64,000 bases of DNA from Daucus carota subsp. sativus (Eukaryota; Streptophyta; Magnoliopsida; Apiales; Apiaceae), in contig NC_030381.2 of assembly GCF_001625215.2 (NCBI RefSeq), positions 1,141,131 to 1,205,130 of the forward strand, given 5' to 3'. Shown one piece after another: positions 56,006 through 64,000 of this stretch (positions within the stretch are counted from its first letter, which is position 1; every line of letters starts with the position of its first letter). The translations under genes were made by a program, and so were the position numbers. The notes beneath the pieces are model-generated. The model saw only the letters and a program-made list of their open reading frames with translations, was not told the origin of the DNA and made no database searches.

Positions 56006-59000
56006 CTCCTCATATAGCAGTGATCGAGGATACTATATCAAAGCTCAAGTAAATTTACTTTCATCCTGTATTATAACTCTATCTATTCTACTTCTGTATC
56101 TGGTGAAGTCTCTTTGTACTTGATTAGGTAATATGTCTGGCAATTATCTTATCAACAGGCAGCATAATGTGTCTTACGAGGAGGCGAAGAGGCAATTAGA
56201 CTTTCTTGAGAAAGTAAGTAGCTTATGTTTGTACACCATCGCGGTCTTCAAAATCAATCTTGAATTTCTCCTGCTGTGTTGACCAATAAATTATTATCTT
56301 CAGGGTGGGGATCCCTTGGACTTCAGAGCTAATAGTGCATCTTCACTTAGCGCACAATCTACTTTGCTAATGGACCACAGGCATGACCACTTGGGGACCA
56401 GGTATAAGTTGTTTGGCAGTGTATGTATCAACTATTATTTCACTTTATGTTTTTTCCAGTTGTTCAACTGTGCAATGTGATATTCTGTAATTTCAGTATC
56501 GTAAAAGATAGGCTTGCAGTAGCTGCTTCACCTCCTAAGGATTCCATAGAGAGTAATAGTAAGACACAGGCACCCCTAGATGATAATACTGGAAGGAACG
56601 ATTTTCTCAAAGGTGAAAGAAATTGTAAACATTCTCCTAGGAGAATTATTGGCCAATTTGAGAAATCTTTCCGGTTAGGTGGTATCGAGAATTCCAAAGA
56701 GTCAATTGACTCTGCTGCTTCCGGGCTCCGAAGAAAAGCATATAGACAAAGGAATAGATCACGGTCAAGTCGTGATGGTACTCAATCAAGTTTGTCTGAT
56801 ATGGTGTCATCTCATGGTGTTCATACTCATTTACCTTCTCAATATGCTGCAAGGGATGCGCATGGATTGGTAATTAATGAAGATAATCAGAAGGACTATG
56901 ATGTCTGTCTAAAGTCTATTTTGAATTCAACAAGTCCAAATTACAATAGTGCTCCCAAGAAGAAAAAACTCAATAGATTTGAAGCAGCTGGTGGTGTACA
57001 GAGTTTACATTCAAACGTTGACATGGTCAGAGGTGGTGTTCCTGATGCTAATGCTTCCAATAGTTTGCCTGATAACCAGCATAATGAATATTCAGACTCT
57101 GCTTTACGGGTAACTCATGTTAATAAGGCTCAGTTCGAAGATTCACAGGAGGTACACAAAAAGGCTGATTTAGCAGGCCATAAATGTGCCTCTTTCTTGG
57201 GAAAGCCAAAAGTTGAAGGTCAAGTAAATCTTGCGCAAATGAAAGGGATTATTCGTATAAAGGGAGAGAAAATGAGCACATTGAATGAACATCAAATTGG
57301 GAATGCAGTATGTGGGGCCAGGGGCCTGAATTTAGAGTCATCTTGCAACCAAACAAGTCTTGTACTAGAGAGAAACCTTGATAGTAAATTTTGTACAAGT
57401 ATAAGAATCGGATGCTCCAAAGGGAATGATGATCAAGAAACTGTAGCAATTGAGGACACACCATATAAGGGAGGTAATAAATTGAAGGAAACTGACGTTG
57501 CCAAATTTAAAGAGGCACGTGATATTACTAGTGACAATAATAATTGCTTTCGCGAACAGAAAAATGGTTATATTTTGAAAAACAAGCAAGCATTAAATGA
57601 AAATTTATCAGGATCTTTAATTGAGTTGGATCGAGTTCCTACTGTGGGAGTTGTGCCAGATTCTTTTACTTCTCAGGGAAATAAAAGGCTTTCAAATAGT
57701 TTATCAGATCCTGGCTTCATCAGTAAATATGGAAATGCTTATACCTCTGAGCTTCGGTCTATAATGGAGTCCTCTATTCAAGAAACTTCCGATACTAAAT
57801 TGTCTTCTAGGGTTTGTGCTGTTTTACCTGAGCATCAAAACTGTCACCAAGTGACCTCCAAATTGGCAACTATGGAATGTAAAGACTTAATTTTAGAAGA
57901 CGAGCGGATGACAGAGGTAGTTTTTTCTCTATTTAATATATGAAATTTACAGATACAAATTTATCTACGTGGTCAGCATTGATTGTTGTTCCTTGTCTGA
58001 GATATCTTTGGTACACATTCCAAATGCAAGAGAATTACTGATATATCAGCTCATACGCTGTCGCTGGAGTTTTGTCGAAGATCTCAATGGGATTTTGTCC
58101 TTGAAGAAATGGCATGGCTGGCAAATGACTTTGCACAGGTCAGATCATGTATTTCTTTTTCTCTTTTTAACATCTCTCATTTTCTTCTCAGGCAGCGTTT
58201 TTCTTGCAAACTGATGTGATGTATACAATCAACTATTTCAGAACCTGCCTTCAGCTTATCTCCCTTAATAATGTTATATGTTCTTAGGAGCGAATATGGA
58301 AGATAAGTGCTGCTTCTCTAATAGGCCATAAAGCTTCTGCTGCTTTTCCATTGAAGTCTCATGAACAAAAATCTTGTAAAAGGCAAAAAGAAGTAGCCCA
58401 TTACTTGGCAGAAGCTGTTGTCAACTTCTGGCGTGCCATAGAGGTTGTTCTTGATCTCAGTTTGCAGTCTTTTTCTCTAAATACCTAAAAACTTGGATTT
58501 GTGTGTGGGATGTCAGTTTTACCTGCCTTTTGGATCCTTGTCGATTCACGATACATATTTTAGCTTCTATTTCTTATGGATTTATGGGTGTGTGCTTTAT
58601 CCAATATTGCAATTAATATATATTTATGAACTTGGGTTCATATAAACTTTTCACTGTACACGTATTGAAGAGGGGCTCATTTGTTTGGAATTTTTGATTG
58701 TTGCTCTTTTTCTGGAAAAGACTTTATAAATCCTTTAAACCTTTGAAGGGAATGGTAGTTTGCAGCGTTAATTTTAAATATTTCCATCTTGCTTTTTGGT
58801 GGTGTCAGGAGAGAAACAAAGATCAGAACTTGCACAAACCTGGAAAAGATTTCTCGCATGCAATCCAGCGATATGCTTTAAGATTTTTAGTATACAATAC
58901 CTGTACCGTGCAACCTGCCCAAGCAGACTCTCCTATAATACTGCACAGGATATCTGATCAAAACATTCAAGACATGTCATGGGATACTTATTTAAAGGAG

Positions 59001-62000
59001 GTAGATGACACTATTTCTGCTCTTACATGTTCTTTTGTATAAGTTCTGATCTTACTTTTTGGATCAGTGACAAGCTTTACACATTCTTGTAGGAAAACCT
59101 CTTCTATTCTGTTCCTACTGGTGCAATGGAAGCCTACAGAAAATCTGTTGTGTCCAGTTTGCTGCAGTATGAGGTAAATATGTCGTATTAAAGTTATCAA
59201 ACAGGACAACTTGGAAGTTGATATCTGTGTTTTTGTACTTGATTCACTTCGTATCTTAAAATGTTTTAAATACACAAAATTACTTTCAGGCAACCAACCA
59301 CCTGAGCTTACATGGCTGGGTAACATGTCCTTAGCCATGACTTCCACATTTGTGAAAGCCTGTTATCTGTAAACAACATGCTAAGACACTGGCCAAGAAT
59401 ATATAGGATTGTCTGTTTGCCTCTTAGTGTTTTTATCAGGCTAAAGATCCATTTATAATTTTTGTTTGGAATTATTTATTACATGTCATCTCTTTTTCGC
59501 AGAGCCTATAAAGAACTTTAATGAGGTAACATTCTTATTGCCTAAGAGCACCTTTGGGAAGCATTTTTTATTTTGTCCATTTCTGTTTGTTTGGCTCACT
59601 GCTTCTCACATCTCTGACGTTAACTGTATTTGTTTGAAAAATAATTTACATCTCTACTTAGAAGGGACTTCAGTAAAAGAAATACCTTTGTACTACTTGA
59701 TTATTTTCTTCTATAACAGTCTTGACTTGGCTGATGCTACTCAATGGTGTTGTGCTTCTTTAAATCTTCTCGATATCATAATCACGAGTCATGAAATGCT
59801 CGACTTCAGCTATGAGATATTTCCTTATTATGTATTTATCCACCTTAATGAGTTTTCCTTATTTCTCAGAAAACTGGCAGCATGAAGGAGGAAGTAGAAA
59901 CAACTTGCCATGACACTCTAGCAGGTATTATGAGCGTGTAAATTGTATTTTAGTTGCTTTTAGTTCACTGTGTATTATCTGATTCGTCATCTTGCAATAC
60001 AATTATGATGAAGTTGGGAACCTCTTCTCTGTAGTTAATGCGAAACGGTGTGCGGACACGCTAAATGTTTCTATTCCAACAAAACGTGTGAGGACTGCTT
60101 CGCGTCAAAGAGTTCCAAGTCAATTTACTGAAACTTCTGGTTGTGTTCAGGCACAAAGTAAGACATATGCTTCTAGTGGGGACACCACCTCTTTTCTGGA
60201 TGACCAGAGCACATTATATGGTGGATTGCACACACCAAATACTTATGATTCTGCTGAAATACTACATGAACCCAAGAAAAAGGAAGCAAACATCATGGTA
60301 AAATTCTTCCCTCAGAATTTTCAATAGAGGAAACCTTAGTTCCTTGTTCATGGCAGATATCAGCAAAATGAATGAATGCTATGATCTGCCATGAATGAAT
60401 GCTATGCTTTGTAATTATACTGTCTCAGAAGTAGTCAACTTGATACTTCTTTTACAAGAAATATGATTTCCATTGTTGGTCGAGTGCTCTTTGCACTCTA
60501 TGTTAGTCTAAAAGCTTTTGTTTACCTGTTACAGAGAGAAAATAATAAAAGGAGTCTAGATACTCATGAACTTGAATCTAATGGAAGCAACGGTATCACT
60601 TCTATTCATCATTTAACTTGATGACTGCCTAATGTGTAAATAAATGGTCAGATCCTTTTTTTTTCCCCCCTTAGCTTTCTGTGAAGGTGGACTGGAACGG
60701 GGCCGCAAAAGCAAAACACTGAAGGTAGTCTAGGGGAATGACAGAGCAGATTTCGTATCAGGAACCTGCCCTATTCTAGTTACACTAACTTATATAGCTT
60801 TTATATATGTATAGATAATGCAGGCCCCTGGGGGTCAACCGGGTTTAGGAAGTCCATGGTCATTATTTGAAGACCAGGTTATGTTCTTATTTTCCAAATT
60901 CTGAATTTTTGCATTAATGAATTCTCACAGGTTGTATATATATAATTCTGTTGTTTATCATTTATATGAATAAATCAGGCTGTCTATAATACAATGTTTT
61001 TGATCTTCTAGGCCCTCATGGTTCTGGTGCATGATATGGGTCCAAATTGGGAGTTTGTCAGTGATGCTATTGGCAGCATTTCACAATGCAAGGTAAAATA
61101 GATATACCTTGTATATATGTACTTAGGGCTTTTTTATCAGTGTGTATATCTATATGGACAACTCAAATTTGTAGATATATATTTTTATTGCGTTTTTATA
61201 AATTGGGGTTAGTTCTATTATTATTATTAATGTTATTGTTATTATTATTGTTATTGTTGTTCACAATCAGTAGCATTGTTGTTATTTGCAGTTGTAAACT
61301 TCAAAATCAGTAGCACTTTTCACATAATCTGTTTCTTTTGTAGAATATTCGACTAAAACTGAAATAAGAGAGATGAATTATCAATTATCATAGTTGGTTT
61401 TTGTATTTAATATGTTCAGTGCATCTTCCGCCAACCTAAAGATTGCAAGGAGCGTCATAAGATCTTAATGGATAGCCCTGCTGGTGATGGAGCAGATTGT
61501 TCTGAATATTCAGGGTCATCACAACCATACCGGTCAACTTTACCTGGCATACCAAAGGCAATTGTGTTATTTTTTTTTAGTTTATATTTATATCTGATAT
61601 ATCGATTGAGGCCTTGCTAATCTTATTTTCTAACAAGTACCTTATGCTTTCCTACCAATTGTTATATCTATTGCTAAGCAGATGCTATATTTTACACAGG
61701 GTATTGCCAGAAAGTTATTTCAACATTTGCAAGGGCCAATGGAAGAGACTACAATCAAATTTCACCTGGAAAAAGTTATTACACTTGGAAAAAGGCAGCA
61801 TTGTAGGACTAAGGTGTGGTCATTTCCAATTAAATACCTAAATGTACTTTAAAATTATCAAAACATAAACCACATTGTGCTTTTAGCTGCTTTAACTGTG
61901 GTCGATCTTTTTCTTTTTTCTGATGAGTATGACAGTTTGGGACAAGTTAAAGTACCTGGTCTTGAAAATCCCTTGCAGCATTTAATTCCTGTTCTCTATC

Positions 62001-64000
62001 CCTTGTCCTTTTCCTTTGTGTAACTTGCTTATCTTACCATCTTGCTAGATTGCTTGTGTAGTTTTTAAAATTAAAAAATTAGCAAGTCAACATTATTTTG
62101 ACAGCTTATTCCTCTTAATGACCGCTTAATCTGCTTAATCCATTTAATAGTCCGCTTAATCTTCAAAAACGCTTAATCACCCGTTTAATACAAAATCGAA
62201 GCGCTTTAGACCCTGATTCCGCCTAGGCGGCCGCTTAATGCGCTTTTTATTACTATGGTAGTAATGAGCTAGTTCCCCAAATGTCTAATATTACTTTGTT
62301 TCTGATGCTATGGTTGACATTATGTGTGTGTGTGTGTGTATTATTAAATTATATAAATAACGCAAATACTCTTAAGTTTGTACCTCACGTTTTTGATCTA
62401 GAACGAACCCTTTAAGTACCTTACGAAACTGACTTTATATATCAAACAAAATTAAATTGGTGATTGTATAATCTTCAGACGACTGCTGATTAAATACATC
62501 TCTATATTGGAGTTTTAAATTTAACAAAGGTCTCACATTTATGCGATTGTGTGGCATGCTTATAATCTGGTGCTTCAAGTGAAGCTATGTAAGATTACAT
62601 CTATTTACAAGAAGACTGAGGAGTCAAATGGGATTTTTGAGAATTATGATTTGAAAAGAATAATCTGGATCATGTTCGGGAGTAATTTAAAACTATGTTG
62701 TACATGATTCCATGCTTCTATTCACAGTTTTTAGCCAAATTGTGCATTTCTTTCTGTTCTGATTGTTTATGCATTAGATTGTTGGTGTGAGCCCTTAAAC
62801 CTCTTGTGGTGCTTTGCTAGGTGATGCTCAACTTTGTCTTTTAATAAATAATGCATCCACTTTAAGATTTTTATAATAAGCCGCCCTCCTAACACCTTAA
62901 GGTTTTAGGAGAATTGATAACTTAACATGGACCCTGCAATTGTGGATTTGATTAGATATGCTAGTATAGGCACTTCCCCCTAGTCTACTATATATATGGG
63001 ACCTTGTAACTCTAATCTAGACATATTAAAAAATATTTTCATATGAGTTCCGCTATATTCCCAATAGATATGTTAACTGCAATCTTTATAGCATACACTA
63101 CTCCGTACCACTTTCATCCTCAAGAATGTCTTATGGTCCCACCTTTTTGTCCTTAAAAGGCTTTAAAAGAATAATTATGTAGTTTCTGGTACTGAAACAG
63201 AAAAGTGAAAGGGTAAATTTTTTGTTGTTTTAGTTTGCTCGCAATAGCATAATGTTGTAGGCAAACCTTAGAGAAAATAAAGGTCAGAACTTCTATCACC
63301 TAAGGAATCCTACTGTTTTATTTTCATTTCTGTTTTTTATGTAAAAATGCACATACTGCTACATGTTCTAATTTTGAAAAAGTTTTAGCATTTTTTTAAT
63401 GTAGTAATTTTGCCTTTTTTTCAGCCGACCCAAAATCTAGATCATCAAAGACAAACGATGATTTCTAAGCTTCATACGCAAGTTTCACAAGGGAGTACCA
63501 TAGGAGTGCCTCCAACTGGGGGGTCAAGTGCCTACCCCAATCTGAAAACTCAGACTCCAAGCCACTTGTACCCACTCCATCACTTGCCACATCCAATGTC
63601 TACACACCAATCCCGTGTGCTTGGTAATTCTGATACCCCCCATCTTCAAAAATTAAATCAGACAAGTAATACAGATCATCAAGCATGTGTGAGTCGCTTG
63701 GCTAGAGAAAAACATATTAAGCAGCAACCATTATTGCAACAACAATATGCTACATCCTGTGCTTTGATGCCAGCTGTTCAAAGGAAGTCTCAGTTACCAT
63801 TATCATCTCCGCAAGATATTTCTTTTCAGCCACAGACTTCTTCTCCACCAGTGTCCCTCTCACAAATGAACCCATTTTCAAAGCATTCCCGGGGGCATCA
63901 ATTGCCACCTCAAGGGGCAGGCATTAATCCACAAGTTGGCAGAGGGTTAACCAATCAAATGGGGAAGCAGCAAGAGTGTCAACCACAGCAACAGCAATTT
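55909..64000 (+). CDS. EAF1-like chromatin protein (HSA + SANT/Myb), 3'-truncated by window edge
   Basis: Plant relative of EAF1, the scaffold of the NuA4 histone acetyltransferase complex. Exons: 55909-56048, 56159-56213, 56304-56401, 56497-57916, 58031-58138, 58288-58443, 58809-59000, 59093-59173, 59870-59924, 60035-60297, 60535-60592, 60675-60724, 60824-60877, 61012-61092, 61420-61557, 61700-61813 and 63425-64000 (open). Landmarks are the N-terminal SYEEAKRQLDFLEKGGDPLDF, the basic RRKAYRQRNRSRSSRDG, the HSA domain (RRSQWDFVLEEMAWLANDFA, WKISAAS), PTKRVRTASRQRVPS, the SANT/Myb repeat (SPWSLFEDQALMVLVHDMGP to CKERHKILMD), KLFQHLQGPMEE, and a Gln-rich tail with GLTNQMGKQ. Oddities: the exon 5 acceptor is ambiguous and the best one drops about four family residues; the donor at 61558 is GC; and family sequence between the QHLQGPMEE region and the Gln-rich tail is largely missing, with a 1.6-kb intron in its place. 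It may be a shortened paralogue. The frame stays open throughout. Confidence 0.86.
62100..62240. other. Transposon-like patch with repeated CGCTTAAT words
   Basis: In the last large intron of the EAF1-like gene, (C)GCTTAAT(C) occurs about seven times within 140 bases, followed by GCCTAGGCGGCCGC. Clustered short motifs like this are typical of hAT-type subterminal regions, but I could not find the matching end or a target duplication. Confidence 0.4.

Noticed and set aside
59466-59885. 139-codon plus-strand frame in the EAF1-like gene
   Set aside because: It is mostly intron between the exons ending 59173 and starting 59870; only its last codons overlap a real exon, and the rest lacks family similarity.

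Overview
The window is nuclear DNA of a flowering plant. The evidence is spliced GT-AG genes with eudicot-type products, A+T-rich intergenic DNA, and a dense load of plant DNA transposons (Helitrons, hAT, Mutator-like, Stowaway, Tourist). A eudicot is most likely; I cannot name the family or species. I see no tRNA, rRNA or CRISPR array. All splice junctions were read by eye and checked for frame continuity.

Layout. (1) 2-1119: the 3' two thirds of a CYP82-type cytochrome P450 gene, cut by the window start. (2) 2269-5182: a complete six-exon ERD2/KDEL-receptor-like membrane protein gene. (3) 5.8-16.5 kb: a transposon block. One Helitron ends at 7391. Fifteen bases on, a second candidate Helitron runs from 7407 to 16537. 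It carries an RPA1-like gene whose introns and small second exon are tandemly amplified, and a poly(A) retroposon with a perfect 17-bp target-site duplication. (4) 17067-19177: a NINJA/AFP-family transcriptional co-repressor adaptor with an ABRE-rich promoter. (5) 20363-25773: a nine-exon G3BP-like RNA-binding protein gene (NTF2 + RRM + RGG) with a hAT element in its longest intron. (6) 26.4-31.7 kb: a second repeat block with a fold-back Mutator-like MITE, a Stowaway, a three-unit array of a poly(A)-tailed sequence, a short minus-strand Helitron and a 5'-truncated RTE-type LINE. (7) 32421-34692 (minus): a GAUT8/9-type galacturonosyltransferase. (8) 36677-40095 (minus): a ten-exon UBA-PUB domain protein whose introns host MITEs, including a nested pair. 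(9) 42.1-43.7 kb: a hAT element split by a fold-back element. (10) 43964-46431: a four-exon plant protein I do not recognise. (11) 48168-48881 (minus): a single-exon C3HC4 RING protein. (12) 49.9-52.9 kb: Stowaways and a complete minus-strand Helitron of 2.27 kb. (13) 53.2-64.0 kb: an EAF1-like chromatin gene (HSA + SANT/Myb + Gln-rich region), cut by the window end. Its start-codon region is present in four tandem copies.

The genes do not form a pathway. They are ordinary dispersed plant genes: specialised metabolism, secretory pathway, hormone-linked repression, RNA granules, pectin synthesis, ubiquitin/p97-linked factors and NuA4 chromatin regulation. What is unusual is the transposon architecture and the amplified EAF1 leader. 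I did not find a clearly new multi-gene system. The best candidates for a second look are the quadruplicated EAF1 start region, the RPA-carrying Helitron with amplified exon 2, and the retroposon/Helitron family.
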